Shown here one piece after another: positions 23,655-32,838 of a stretch of DNA of 34,855 nt. The DNA lies in contig NZ_QOHO01000114.1 in the NCBI RefSeq assembly GCF_003432035.1, positions 1-34,855 on the forward strand, given 5' to 3'. Under the pieces are notes generated by a model. That model made no database searches. It saw nothing but the letters and a program-made list of their open reading frames with translations, and was not told the DNA's origin. The stretch is from Lacrimispora amygdalina. GTDB lineage: Bacteria > Bacillota > Clostridia > Lachnospirales > Lachnospiraceae. The position numbers were made by a program, and so were the translations under genes. Numbering within the stretch: position 1 is the stretch's first letter; every line of letters starts with the position of its first letter.

Positions 23655-24577
23655 TGAATACCAGAATCACCCAACTTTTGGGAATTGAATATCCCATCAT
23701 ACAGGGCGGTATGGCATGGGTTGCGGAGCACCATCTTGCAGCAGCTGTATCGGAAGCTGGTGGTCTGGGATTGATCGGCGGAGCCAATGCACCGGGTGAA
23801 GTGGTGCGTGATGAAATCCGCAAAGCAAAGAAGCTGACTAATAAACCAATTGGTGTTAATGTCATGCTTTTGAGCCCTCATGCTGAAGATGTGGCAAAGG
23901 TTATTGTAGAGGAAGGCATTAAGGTGGTAACCACTGGTGCCGGTAATCCGGAAAAATACATGGAGATGTGGAAGGCTGCAGGGATTAAAGTAATTCCAGT
24001 TGTCGCTTCCGTAGCACTTGCAAAGAGAATGGAGCGTTATGGCGCTGATGCAGTTGTTGCAGAGGGCTGTGAATCCGGAGGACACATTGGTGAGCAGACT
24101 ACCATGACGTTAGTTCCCCAGGTAGCAGATGCGGTTTCCATTCCTGTTATAGCAGCGGGCGGAATTGGTGACGGCAGAGGAATCGCAGCAGCATTTATGC
24201 TGGGTGCTGAGGCTGTCCAGATCGGAACCAGATTTGTGGTCTCCAAAGAATCCATTGTACATGACAATTATAAACAGAGAATTATAAAAGCAAAGGATAT
24301 TGATTCCGCAGTTACAGGACGTACACACGGACATCCGGTGAGATCTTTAAGAAACCAGATGACCAGAGAGTATGTGAAGCTGGAGGAAGAAGGAAAATCC
24401 TTTGAAGAACTGGAGTATCTAACCCTTGGAACTCTTCGGAAAGCTGTTTTAGAGGGAGATGTTATTAACGGTACGGTTATGGCCGGACAGATTGCAGGTA
24501 TGATAAGCAAGGAACAGACCTGTAAAGAGATGATTGAAGAAATGATGGAACAGGCCGGGAAGCTTCTTGGCCGTTAA
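23654..24577 (+). CDS. fabK: Enoyl-ACP reductase II (FMN)
   Basis: A 307-residue FMN-dependent TIM-barrel reductase for the last step of each elongation round, the type that replaces FabI in many Firmicutes. Visible: IQGGMAWVAEHHLAAAVSEAGGLG at the N-terminus, GVNVML, VAEGCESGGHIGE with the active-site His of the NMO/FabK superfamily, and AAGGIGDGRG then QIGTRFV for phosphate of FMN. It lies between acpP and fabD, the usual fabK position. It lacks the C-terminal cysteine cluster of the related protein at 31605-32726, which makes the two easy to tell apart. Confidence 0.96.
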   Translation: MNTRITQLLGIEYPIIQGGMAWVAEHHLAAAVSEAGGLGLIGGANAPGEVVRDEIRKAKKLTNKPIGVNVMLLSPHAEDVAKVIVEEGIKVVTTGAGNPEKYMEMWKAAGIKVIPVVASVALAKRMERYGADAVVAEGCESGGHIGEQTTMTLVPQVADAVSIPVIAAGGIGDGRGIAAAFMLGAEAVQIGTRFVVSKESIVHDNYKQRIIKAKDIDSAVTGRTHGHPVRSLRNQMTREYVKLEEEGKSFEELEYLTLGTLRKAVLEGDVINGTVMAGQIAGMISKEQTCKEMIEEMMEQAGKLLGR

Positions 24578-24593
24578 AGAGGAGTTTATGACT

Positions 24594-25511
24594 ATGAGCA
24601 AGATCGCATTTATTTTCCCAGGCCAGGGCGCGCAGTACTGCGGAATGGGCCAGGATTTTTATGAGCAGACAGCAATTGGAAAAGAAATCTATGATATGGC
24701 TTCCGGACTTCTTGGTTTTTCCCTGCCGGAACTCTGCTTTGAGAAGAATGACCGTCTGGACATTACAGAATATACGCAGGCAGCCATGGTGACGACAGGG
24801 ATCGCCATGATGAGGGTGCTGGAAGAAAAAACAGGGATCAGACCGGATGTGACGGCTGGTTTAAGCCTGGGAGAATATTGCGCGCTTGCAGCAGCAGGTG
24901 TGATGAGTGATCCGGATGCTATTTTAACAGTCAGACAGAGAGGAATCCTTATGCAGGAAGCTGTTCCTGCGGGATTGGGAGCGATGTCGGCCGTTCTTTC
25001 TCTGGATGCTGCTGAAATCGAAGAGGTTTTAAGCCGGATTGAAGGAGTTCAGATCGCAAATTATAACTGCCCGGGGCAGATTGTTATATCAGGAAAGAAA
25101 GAAGCGGTTGAGGAAGCCGGTGAGAAGCTTCTGGCAGCAGGAGCGAAGAGAGTCATTGGCTTAAATGTCAGTGGACCTTTCCATTCCGCGATGCTGACTG
25201 GTGCCGGTGAAAAACTGGGAATCGTCCTTGAGAACATAGAAATTCATAAGCCTGTGATCCCTTATGTGGCAAATGTAACAGCCGCTTATGTAACAGAGGC
25301 AGATGAGGTAAAGCCTTTATTAATCCGACAGGTATCTTCTTCCGTACGTTTCCAGCAGAGTGTGGAAACCATGATCAAGGACGGAGTGGATACGTTTATA
25401 GAAATCGGACCTGGAAAAACCCTTGCAGGGTTTATTAAGAAGATAACGAGAGATGCAAAAGTCTTTAATATAGAAAAACTGGAAGATTTGGATAAATTAG
25501 CAGGAATTTAA
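24594..25511 (+). CDS. fabD: Malonyl-CoA:ACP transacylase
   Basis: 305 residues. Loads malonyl from CoA to ACP. FPGQGAQ opens the protein; the nucleophile is Ser91 in GLSLGEY (Leu replaces the more common His of GHSLG), with RQRG at 114-117 and catalytic His197 in GPFHSAM. The ATG at 24594 has GAGGAG nine bases upstream; an in-frame ATG at 24588 is too close to the SD and the TTG at 24567 would overlap fabK. fabG follows after 16 bases. Confidence 0.96.
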   Translation: MSKIAFIFPGQGAQYCGMGQDFYEQTAIGKEIYDMASGLLGFSLPELCFEKNDRLDITEYTQAAMVTTGIAMMRVLEEKTGIRPDVTAGLSLGEYCALAAAGVMSDPDAILTVRQRGILMQEAVPAGLGAMSAVLSLDAAEIEEVLSRIEGVQIANYNCPGQIVISGKKEAVEEAGEKLLAAGAKRVIGLNVSGPFHSAMLTGAGEKLGIVLENIEIHKPVIPYVANVTAAYVTEADEVKPLLIRQVSSSVRFQQSVETMIKDGVDTFIEIGPGKTLAGFIKKITRDAKVFNIEKLEDLDKLAGI

Positions 25512-25527
25512 CGGGGAGGTGACAGAT

Positions 25528-26268
25528 ATGTTAGATGGAAAAATAGCGGTGGTTACTGGTGCCAGCAGAGGAATCGGAAGAGCAGTCGCATTAAGGCTGG
25601 GACTGGAAGGAGCCACTGTAATTGTCAATTATAATGGTTCGGAAGAAAAAGCACTTCAGGTAGTAAAAGAGATTGAAGAAAATGGTGGTAAAGCAGAAGC
25701 AATTGCCTGCAATGTATCGGATTATGAAGCTTCAGGTGCTTTTCTTGACGGAGTAATAAAGAAATACGGAAAGCTTGATATTCTTGTAAATAACGCAGGC
25801 ATTACCAGAGATAATCTTCTTATGAAAATGTCGGAGGATGAGTTTGATGCAGTTATCAGTACGAACTTAAAAGGGGTATTTAACTGTATGAAACATGTTT
25901 CCCGTCAGATGATTAAGCAGAAGGGCGGAAGAATCATCAACATCTCTTCTGTTTCAGGAATTCTTGGGAATGCAGGTCAGGCCAATTACTGCGCAGCTAA
26001 GGCTGGAGTTATCGGCATGACGAAATCATTTGCAAGAGAAGCTGCAACCAGAGGAATAACAGTAAATGCCATAGCACCCGGCTATATACAGACAGATATG
26101 ACGGATGTGCTGTCTGATTCTGTTAAGGAAGCCTCTTTAGACCAGATCCCAATGAAACGTTTTGGAACGCCGGAAGATGTTGCGGATGCGGCTGTATTTC
26201 TTGCATCAGACCAGGCTGGTTATATCACAGGGCAGGTCATCAGTGTGGATGGCGGAATGGCTATGTAA
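25528..26268 (+). CDS. fabG: 3-oxoacyl-ACP reductase
   Basis: A 246-residue short-chain dehydrogenase reducing beta-ketoacyl-ACP with [13 protein letters not shown] (10-17) binds the cofactor, NNAG is at 88-91, and the catalytic set is Ser141, Tyr154 and Lys158 (QANYCAAK). The C-terminal [12 protein letters not shown] is typical. The ATG at 25528 lies eight bases after GGGGAGG; an upstream GTG at 25519 overlaps the SD and is rejected. fabF begins 16 bases after the stop. Confidence 0.97.
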   Translation: MLDGKIAVVTGASRGIGRAVALRLGLEGATVIVNYNGSEEKALQVVKEIEENGGKAEAIACNVSDYEASGAFLDGVIKKYGKLDILVNNAGITRDNLLMKMSEDEFDAVISTNLKGVFNCMKHVSRQMIKQKGGRIINISSVSGILGNAGQANYCAAKAGVIGMTKSFAREAATRGITVNAIAPGYIQTDMTDVLSDSVKEASLDQIPMKRFGTPEDVADAAVFLASDQAGYITGQVISVDGGMAM

Positions 26269-26284
26269 AAAGGAGAATAACGGT

Positions 26285-27523
26285 ATGAATAGAAGAGTGG
26301 TAGTAACCGGTATGGGAGCAATAACTCCTATTGGAAATGATGTAGAAAGTTTCTGGAATGGACTGAAAGAAAAAAAGGTGGGAATCGCACCCATTACACA
26401 GTTTGATACAACGGATTTTAAGGCGACACTGGCTGCAGAGGTAAAGGATTTCGATCCTAAGAATTACATGGATATAAAAGCAGCCAAGCGCATGGAGCGT
26501 TTTGCGCAGTTTGCGGTTGCAGCTACAAAGGAAGCTCTTGAAATGTCAGGAATAGATATGGAAAAAGAAGATCCTTATCGCGTGGGCGTTAGTGTGGGTT
26601 CCGGGATTGGAAGCCTGCAGGCCGTAGAGCGGGAACATAAAAAGCTTTTGGAGAAAGGTCCGGGCAGAGTCAATCCTCTTTTGGTTCCCTTGATGATATC
26701 CAACATGGCAGCGGGAAATGTGGGGATTCAGTTCGGATTAAAGGGCAAGTGCATCAATGTGGTTACGGCCTGTGCCACGGGAACCCATTCCATAGGAGAG
26801 GCGTTCCGGTCCATCCAGTATGGGGAAGCGGATGTGATGGTGGCAGGAGGTGCGGAAGCCAGCGTTACGCCGATCGGTGTAGCCGGATTTTCGGCTCTTA
26901 CTGCACTTACTACTTCAGATGATCCGCTCCGTGCTTCCATCCCATTTGATAAGGACAGAAGCGGCTTTGTTATGGGGGAAGGTGCAGGCGTTGTTGTATT
27001 AGAAGAACTGGAACATGCGCTTTCCAGAAATGCCGTTATCTACGGGGAAGTAGTTGGCTACGGGTCAACCTGTGATGCATACCATATTACCTCTCCTGCT
27101 GAGGACGGAAGCGGTGCTGCAAGAGCGATGACAGAGGCTATAAAAGATGCCGGTATTACAGCCAGAGAACTGGACTATGTCAATGCTCATGGAACCAGCA
27201 CGCATCACAACGACTTATTTGAAACCATGGCGATCAAAACTGCTTTAGGCGATCATGCAGAAAAGGTTAAAATCAATTCTACAAAATCCATGGTCGGACA
27301 CCTTCTCGGCGCGGCCGGGGGCGTGGAATTCATTGCCTGTGTAAAAACCATACAGGATGGATTTGTTCATGCCACTGCCGGTCTGGTAGAAGAAGGAGAA
27401 GGCTGTGATTTAAACTATACAAAGGGTGAGGGAGTTTCCTGTGATGTGACTTATGCCATCAGCAATTCCCTGGGCTTTGGTGGTCATAATGCCAGCATTC
27501 TTGTAAAGAAGTTTGAACAGTAG
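26285..27523 (+). CDS. fabF: Beta-ketoacyl-ACP synthase II
   Basis: A 412-residue elongation condensing enzyme. The Cys-His-His triad is Cys163 (TACATGTHS), His302 (NAHGTSTHHND) and His339 (KSMVGHLLGAAGG); NSLGFGGHN near the C-terminus completes the signature. The ATG at 26285 has AAGGAG nine bases upstream; the frame is open further upstream into fabG but without support. In organisms lacking FabB it must also extend unsaturated intermediates, relevant to the FabX-like gene at the operon end. accB follows after 12 bases. Confidence 0.97.
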   Translation: MNRRVVVTGMGAITPIGNDVESFWNGLKEKKVGIAPITQFDTTDFKATLAAEVKDFDPKNYMDIKAAKRMERFAQFAVAATKEALEMSGIDMEKEDPYRVGVSVGSGIGSLQAVEREHKKLLEKGPGRVNPLLVPLMISNMAAGNVGIQFGLKGKCINVVTACATGTHSIGEAFRSIQYGEADVMVAGGAEASVTPIGVAGFSALTALTTSDDPLRASIPFDKDRSGFVMGEGAGVVVLEELEHALSRNAVIYGEVVGYGSTCDAYHITSPAEDGSGAARAMTEAIKDAGITARELDYVNAHGTSTHHNDLFETMAIKTALGDHAEKVKINSTKSMVGHLLGAAGGVEFIACVKTIQDGFVHATAGLVEEGEGCDLNYTKGEGVSCDVTYAISNSLGFGGHNASILVKKFEQ

Positions 27524-27535
27524 GAGGCAGTCATA

Positions 27536-28009
27536 ATGGAAATAAATGATGTGATCAGACTGATGCAGGCCGTTTCAGAACAGGGCCTCACCGGTTTTAA
27601 GCTGGAAGATGGAGACTTTAAGTTATCCATTAAGAAAGAAAAGCAGATGGTTATTGCCACAGAAGGGGATTATGTTCAGAGAAGTCTGGAAATGCCTGCA
27701 TATGCCGGACAGGAAACGAAAGCACCGGTAATGGAGGAGGGAGCGGACACTGTGAAGGCGGAAGCGCTCTCTACCGATAAGATTGTATCATCTCCTCTGG
27801 TAGGAACCTTTTACAATTCTTCTTCACCGGACAGTATGCCGTTTGTTAAGGCAGGAGATACCGTTAAGAAGGGGCAGACACTTGGTATCATCGAAGCCAT
27901 GAAGCTGATGAATGAGATTGAATGTGAATACGATGGTGTGGTAGAAGCCGTTCTGGTTGGAAATGAAGATGTGGTGGAATACGGTCAGCCTCTGTTCCGT
28001 ATCCGGTAG
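27536..28009 (+). CDS. accB: Biotin carboxyl carrier protein of acetyl-CoA carboxylase
   Basis: A 157-residue carrier: N-terminal helical segment, flexible middle, and a C-terminal biotinyl domain (about 82-157) with Lys123 in the EAMKLMNE biotinylation motif. SSPLVGTFY opens the domain as in other BCCPs. AGGAGG precedes the ATG by 8 nt. A strong hairpin at 28025-28052 lies between it and fabZ. Confidence 0.97.
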   Translation: MEINDVIRLMQAVSEQGLTGFKLEDGDFKLSIKKEKQMVIATEGDYVQRSLEMPAYAGQETKAPVMEEGADTVKAEALSTDKIVSSPLVGTFYNSSSPDSMPFVKAGDTVKKGQTLGIIEAMKLMNEIECEYDGVVEAVLVGNEDVVEYGQPLFRIR

Positions 28010-28024
28010 GTTATTGTAAAATCT

Positions 28025-28054
28025 AAGAGAGGTCCAGGGTCGGACCTCTCTTTT
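28025..28054 (+). terminator. Hairpin between accB and fabZ (weak terminator or processing site)
   Basis: A perfect 11-bp stem (28025-28035 with 28042-28052) with loop AGGGTC, followed by only four Ts in total before AAAA. It probably attenuates or protects mRNA rather than ending transcription, since fabZ and the acc genes follow at once. Confidence 0.6.
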
Positions 28055-28070
28055 AAAATAAGGAGAGAGC

Positions 28071-28496
28071 ATGATGTTAGGTATAAAAGAAATTCAGGAA
28101 ATTATTCCTCACAGACACCCGTTTTTGCTGGTAGACTGTATTGAAGAGCTGGAGCCCGGGGTAAGGGCTGTCGGGTATAAATGTGTCACTTATGATGAAT
28201 CCTTCTTCCGGGGACATTTTCCTGAGGAACCGGTTATGCCGGGTGTTTTAATCATTGAGGCTCTGGCTCAGGTTGGGGCGGCTGCAATATTAAGCATGGA
28301 AGAGAATAAGGGAAAGATCGCTTATTTCGGAGGCATTGATAAGGCTAAATTTAAAAAGAAGGTAATTCCAGGAAGCAAGTTAAAACTGGAATGTGAAATT
28401 ATAAAAAGAAAGGGTCCGGTAGGAGTTGGGAAAGCGGTTGCCACCGTAGATGGCAAAATCGCTGCCAGCGCAGAACTGACATTTATGATTGGATAG
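28071..28496 (+). CDS. fabZ: 3-hydroxyacyl-ACP dehydratase
   Basis: A 141-residue hotdog-fold dehydratase forming trans-2-enoyl-ACP. The family motifs are HRHPFLLVD (14-22), catalytic His49 in [12 protein letters not shown] and Glu63 in LIIEALAQ. Two adjacent ATGs (28071, 28074) are possible; AGGAG is 5 or 8 nt upstream. It is the only dehydratase in the operon; no FabA is seen, so FabZ alone would not explain unsaturated fatty acids. accC starts 10 bases after its stop. Confidence 0.97.
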   Translation: MMLGIKEIQEIIPHRHPFLLVDCIEELEPGVRAVGYKCVTYDESFFRGHFPEEPVMPGVLIIEALAQVGAAAILSMEENKGKIAYFGGIDKAKFKKKVIPGSKLKLECEIIKRKGPVGVGKAVATVDGKIAASAELTFMIG

Positions 28497-28506
28497 GTGG
28501 AGATCG

Positions 28507-29859
28507 ATGTTTGATAAGATTTTAATTGCCAACCGCGGTGAAATTGCGGTAAGAATCATAAGAGCATGCAGGGAAATGGGGATTAAAACGGTTGCCGTAT
28601 ATTCGGAAGCGGACCGGGAAAGCCTTCATACCCTTCTGGCGGATGAAGCCATCTGCATCGGTCCTGCACCGTCGACTCAGAGTTATTTAAATATGGAACG
28701 GATCCTTACAGCCACCGTTGCCATGAAAGCGGATGCAATTCATCCTGGGTTTGGATTTCTTTCTGAGAATGCAAGGTTTGCAGAACTCTGTGAAAAATGC
28801 AGCATCACCTTTATCGGACCTGACGCCGGAATCATCAATAAAATGGGAAATAAATCAGAAGCCAGAAAAACCATGATGGAAGCAGGAGTTCCGGTAGTGC
28901 CGGGCGGGAAAGAAGCCGTTCACCATGTAGAAGAAGCCAGGGAAATGGCAGAGCGGATCGGATTTCCTGTTATGATCAAGGCCTCATCAGGAGGCGGCGG
29001 TAAAGGAATGCGTATTTCAAGAAGTCTGGATGATTTTGATTCCAATTTTAAGAATGCCCAGATGGAATCGGTAAAAGGATTTTCCGATGATACCATGTAC
29101 ATTGAGAAATACATTGAAAAACCCAGACACATTGAGTTTCAGATACTCGCAGATCAGATGGGCAATGTGATCCATCTGGGAGAACGTGACTGTTCCATCC
29201 AGAGACGGCACCAGAAGGTTCTGGAGGAATCCCCTTCTGCAGCAATATCAGAAGAACTGCGCCACCAGATGGGAGAGGTTGCAGTCCGTGCTGCTAAGGC
29301 CGTTGGTTATGTAAATGCAGGAACCATTGAATTTTTGCTGGATAAAGATAAGAATTTCTATTTTATGGAAATGAATACAAGGATTCAGGTGGAGCATCCG
29401 GTTACGGAGATGGTAACCGGCCTGGATCTGATAAAGGAACAGATCCGGATTGCAGCAGGAGAACCGCTGAGTGTGGCACAGGATGATGTTAAAATCGCGG
29501 GTCATGCCATTGAATGCAGAATTAATGCCGAAAATCCGGCGAAAAATTTCATGCCATGTCCAGGTCTTATTAAAAACGTTCACGTGCCGGGAGGTAACGG
29601 AGTACGAATTGATACTCATATTTACAACGATTATAAGGTTCCGGCAAATTATGACTCCATGCTGATGAAGCTGGTGGTTCATGGGAAAGACCGAACGGAA
29701 GCGATTGCAAAGATGAGAAGCGCCCTTGGGGAACTGATTATCGAAGGAATAGAAACCAATGTTGATTTTCAGTTTGATATCTTGAGCCATGAAGCATATC
29801 GTGACGGTGATATAGATACAGACTTTATTCCTAAATTCTTCCCGGATTATGTCCGGTAA
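28507..29859 (+). CDS. accC: Biotin carboxylase subunit of acetyl-CoA carboxylase
   Basis: A 450-residue ATP-grasp enzyme that carboxylates biotin on Acc[17 protein letters not shown] opens the protein; [12 protein letters not shown] is the glycine-rich ATP loop, [12 protein letters not shown] and [14 protein letters not shown] are the active-site segments. The ATG at 28507 follows GTGGAG closely and gives the standard [11 protein letters not shown] start; a TTG six codons upstream is unlikely. It is followed 21 bases later by the carboxyltransferase fusion. Confidence 0.97.
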   Translation: MFDKILIANRGEIAVRIIRACREMGIKTVAVYSEADRESLHTLLADEAICIGPAPSTQSYLNMERILTATVAMKADAIHPGFGFLSENARFAELCEKCSITFIGPDAGIINKMGNKSEARKTMMEAGVPVVPGGKEAVHHVEEAREMAERIGFPVMIKASSGGGGKGMRISRSLDDFDSNFKNAQMESVKGFSDDTMYIEKYIEKPRHIEFQILADQMGNVIHLGERDCSIQRRHQKVLEESPSAAISEELRHQMGEVAVRAAKAVGYVNAGTIEFLLDKDKNFYFMEMNTRIQVEHPVTEMVTGLDLIKEQIRIAAGEPLSVAQDDVKIAGHAIECRINAENPAKNFMPCPGLIKNVHVPGGNGVRIDTHIYNDYKVPANYDSMLMKLVVHGKDRTEAIAKMRSALGELIIEGIETNVDFQFDILSHEAYRDGDIDTDFIPKFFPDYVR

Positions 29860-29880
29860 ACAGGGAGAGGAGCAGATCTT

Positions 29881-31605
29881 ATGTTAAGAGACATGTTTAA
29901 GAAAACTTATACCCTGATTGACAGCAAATACAGGACGGTGGAGAAAACCGGGGAACCCAATATTCCGGAAGGACTTTGGAAGAAGTGCAACAAATGCTGT
30001 CAGCCAATCTATGCGGAGGACGTAAGGAACAGTCATTACGTATGTCCGAAGTGCAAGGGATATTTCAGGGTTCACGCCTTTCAGAGAATCGAAATGACGG
30101 CAGATGCGGGAACCTTTGAAGAGTGGGATAAGGAGATTGAATTTGAGAATCCTCTTGATTTCCCCGGATATGAAAAAAAGATTGCGGCAGCCAGAGAAAA
30201 GACAGGACTTTCAGAGGCAATTGTAACCGGTGTCTGTGAAATTAACGGTCAGAAAGCGGTACTTGGTGTCTGTGATGCAGGCTTTATTATGAGCAGCATG
30301 GGGCATGCAGTAGGAGAAAAGATTGCCAGAGCTGTGGAGCGTGCGACGGAAGAAAAGCTTCCTGTTATTTTATTTGCCTGTTCCGGCGGAGCCAGAATGC
30401 AGGAGGGAATCGTGTCCTTAATGCAGATGGCAAAAACTTCGGCAGCATTAAAGCGCCACCATAAAGCCGGGCAGCTTTATGTTAGTGTTCTTACAGATCC
30501 CACAACGGGCGGTGTCACTGCAAGCTTTGCAATGCTTGGAGATATCATTCTTGCAGAGCCGGGAGCTTTAATTGGTTTTGCAGGTCCCCGGGTTATTGAG
30601 CAGACGATTGGTCAGAAACTGCCGGAAGGTTTCCAGAGGGCAGAATTTTTACTGGAACATGGCTTTGTTGATAAGATCGTTCCAAGAGAAGAGATGAAGG
30701 ATACATTAACTGCTGTCTTAAAACTCCACAATCCCCACAATAAGGAAAGCTTTTGTGTGGATAACCAGGAAACAGATGAAAGCATCTGTGGAAAAAAGAA
30801 CGGGTTCTGGTTTAAGAAGAATAAACGAAGCCCCTGGGATACTGTACAACTGTCAAGAAGTGCTGACCGTCCTGTAGCCTCCGATTATATTCATCAGCTC
30901 TTTGATGATTTTATGGAGTTTGCCGGAGACCGTTATTTTAAAGATGACGGAGCGATTATAGGCGGAATTGCATCCTTTCACGGGATGCCTGTTACAGTAA
31001 TCGGTCAGGAAAAGGGTAAGAATACAAAGGATAACATCAGGCGGAATTTTGGTATGCCGTCACCGGAAGGATATAGAAAAGCCTTAAGGCTGATGAAGCA
31101 GGCGGAGAGTTTCAAACGTCCGGTCATCTGCTTTGTGGATACGCCTGGCGCGTTCTGCGGTCTCGAGGCAGAGGAGCGGGGACAGGGAGAAGCCATTGCC
31201 AGAAACTTATTTGAAATGGCAGACTTAACAGTACCGGTTCTTTCCATTGTGATCGGAGAGGGCGGAAGCGGAGGAGCTCTTGCCATGGCAGTGGGCAATG
31301 AAGTCTGGATGATGGAAAACTCCATTTATTCCATTCTTTCTCCGGAAGGCTTTGCCTCCATTCTGTATAAAGACAGCAAAAAAGCCAATGATGCAGCCAG
31401 AGTCATGAAGATCACCGCAAAGGACTTAATGGATCTTGGACTCATTGAGCGGGTAATACCGGAAGAAGAGCCTGCCTGTGCAGAAAATCTTCCGGAGATT
31501 GCGAAGGAAATGGACCGGGCCATGATAGAATTCTTTTCCGATTTCCTTACCATGACAGAAGAAGAACTTGCAAATCAAAGATATGATAGATTTAGGAGAA
31601 TGTGA
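29881..31605 (+). CDS. accDA: Fused acetyl-CoA carboxylase carboxyltransferase beta-alpha (AccD-AccA)
   Basis: 574 residues in one uninterrupted frame. Residues 1 to about 285 are AccD: zinc ribbon Cys36, Cys39, Cys55, Cys58, then the crotonase-like core with SGGARMQEG (168-176). Residues about 317-574 are AccA, beginning RSPWDTVQLSR and carrying GEGGSGGALA (459-468). A linker of about 30 polar residues (NKESFCVDNQ... to KKNKR) joins them, and the helical N-terminal segment that separate AccA proteins carry is missing. No start codon with SD exists at the junction, so it is a true fusion. It transfers the carboxyl group from biotin to acetyl-CoA, giving malonyl-CoA. GAGGAG precedes the ATG. 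Confidence 0.95.
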   Translation: MLRDMFKKTYTLIDSKYRTVEKTGEPNIPEGLWKKCNKCCQPIYAEDVRNSHYVCPKCKGYFRVHAFQRIEMTADAGTFEEWDKEIEFENPLDFPGYEKKIAAAREKTGLSEAIVTGVCEINGQKAVLGVCDAGFIMSSMGHAVGEKIARAVERATEEKLPVILFACSGGARMQEGIVSLMQMAKTSAALKRHHKAGQLYVSVLTDPTTGGVTASFAMLGDIILAEPGALIGFAGPRVIEQTIGQKLPEGFQRAEFLLEHGFVDKIVPREEMKDTLTAVLKLHNPHNKESFCVDNQETDESICGKKNGFWFKKNKRSPWDTVQLSRSADRPVASDYIHQLFDDFMEFAGDRYFKDDGAIIGGIASFHGMPVTVIGQEKGKNTKDNIRRNFGMPSPEGYRKALRLMKQAESFKRPVICFVDTPGAFCGLEAEERGQGEAIARNLFEMADLTVPVLSIVIGEGGSGGALAMAVGNEVWMMENSIYSILSPEGFASILYKDSKKANDAARVMKITAKDLMDLGLIERVIPEEEPACAENLPEIAKEMDRAMIEFFSDFLTMTEEELANQRYDRFRRM

Positions 31606-32726
31606 TGGGAACATTAAAACCATTGGTAATAGGAGATCTGGTGGCAAAATATCCGGTAATTCAGGGTGGAATGGGAGTCGGAATCAGTCTTTCCTCTCTT
31701 GCGGGAGCTGTTGCAAAAGCAGGAGGAGTCGGTATCATTTCTACGGCACAGATTGGCTTTAAACAGCCTGATTTCCTTAAGAATCCCTTAGAGGCTAATT
31801 TGCGTGCTATCGGGGAGGAAATGAAAAAAGCCAGGGAAATCGCTCCTGATGGAATTATTGGCTTTAATATTATGGTTGCCACCAAAAATTATGCAAGCTA
31901 TGTAAAAAAGGCGGTATTAGCAGGGGCTGATATAATCATCTCCGGAGCAGGGCTTCCCGTAAGTCTTCCGGAGTATGTGGCGGAAGCGGCAGAAGAAGCA
32001 GGAATTAAACTGAAAACAAAAATTGCCCCAATTGTCTCTACTGTGAAGTCCGCTATGGTTATCTGCAAAATGTGGGACCGCAAATTCCATCAGGCTCCGG
32101 ATCTGGTTGTGGTGGAAGGACCCTTAGCCGGCGGACACCTGGGCTTTTCCAGAGATGATTTATCGGAACTGGGCGTTGATACCGAGGATGTGGAACACAC
32201 CTTCCGTCAGGCGGATTATGACGAGGAGATAAGAGGTATTATCCGTCTTGTACGGGAATATGGGGAAAAGTATAATAAAGTGATACCGGTAGTAACTGCC
32301 GGAGGAATATACACCCATGAGGATGTAATGCATCAGATTGATCTGGGTGCTGACGGTGTTCAGGTTGCAACCAGGTTTGTGACAACTGAGGAATGTGATG
32401 CTCCCCAGGAGTTTAAAGATGCCTACATTCAGTCATCAAAGGAAGATATCGTCATTACGAAAAGCCCGGTAGGAATGCCGGGAAGAGCAATAAAAAATCC
32501 GTTTTTAAATCATGTAGCTGATACCCCGTTCCGGCTGGAGCACTGCTACGACTGTCTGGAGAAATGTGACAAAAAGACCATACCCTACTGCATTACCAAA
32601 GCACTGATTTCATCGGCAGAAGGAAGAACCGAAGAAGGTCTGGTATTTTGCGGAAGCAATGCTTTCCGGGCAGAGAAGATGGAAACGGTTGATGAAGTAA
32701 TGAAGGATCTGGTTTTCGGAAAATAA
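31605..32726 (+). CDS. NMO-family flavoprotein with cysteine cluster, FabX-like candidate
   Basis: A 373-residue TIM-barrel flavoprotein of the nitronate monooxygenase/FabK superfamily: IQGGMGVGISLSSLAGAVAKAGG, the PLAGGHLGFS active-site histidine (His178), and TAGGIYTHED for FMN phosphate. It differs from FabK by a longer sequence and a C-terminal Cys cluster C314-x2-C317-x3-C321-x7-C329 (CYDCLEKC...YC), suited to an iron-sulfur cluster. Helicobacter FabX is an FMN and [4Fe-4S] member of this superfamily that makes the double bond of unsaturated fatty acids. The ATG overlaps the accDA stop (TGATG) with its SD inside accDA, so it is coupled to the fab operon. FabX function is inference; an accessory enoyl reductase or true NMO is possible. 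Confidence 0.8.
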   Translation: MGTLKPLVIGDLVAKYPVIQGGMGVGISLSSLAGAVAKAGGVGIISTAQIGFKQPDFLKNPLEANLRAIGEEMKKAREIAPDGIIGFNIMVATKNYASYVKKAVLAGADIIISGAGLPVSLPEYVAEAAEEAGIKLKTKIAPIVSTVKSAMVICKMWDRKFHQAPDLVVVEGPLAGGHLGFSRDDLSELGVDTEDVEHTFRQADYDEEIRGIIRLVREYGEKYNKVIPVVTAGGIYTHEDVMHQIDLGADGVQVATRFVTTEECDAPQEFKDAYIQSSKEDIVITKSPVGMPGRAIKNPFLNHVADTPFRLEHCYDCLEKCDKKTIPYCITKALISSAEGRTEEGLVFCGSNAFRAEKMETVDEVMKDLVFGK

Positions 32727-32729
32727 CAG

Positions 32730-32763
32730 AAGGCTGCAGGAGATATGTCCTGCGGCCTTTTTT
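32730..32763 (+). terminator. Terminator of the fatty acid operon
   Basis: A 12-bp stem (32730-32741 with 32748-32759, one G-T pair), loop GATATG, followed by a T-run to 32763. It lies directly after the FabX-like gene, which places that gene inside the fab transcript. Confidence 0.93.
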
Positions 32764-32838
32764 GACGAAAAGATCATTTCATAATCTCTGCCTTTGCAGA
32801 ATAGGATAAAAAGAAAACAATGAAATGTGGATTGACGG

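Noticed and set aside
29248-29790. 180-codon minus-strand frame inside accC, with similar antisense frames at 20496-21026, 21042-21509 and 23624-24085
   Set aside because: All are antisense to clearly conserved genes, have no family resemblance and reflect codon bias of the true strand.
29881-31605. AccD-AccA fusion as a sequencing error joining two genes
   Set aside because: The junction has a continuous polar linker, no leftover start codon or SD for a separate AccA, and no broken reading frame. Raw reads would still settle it.
31605-32726. Calling the last operon gene a second fabK
   Set aside because: It is about 65 residues longer, has a four-cysteine cluster missing in the FabK of this operon, and differs in the N-terminal FMN region.
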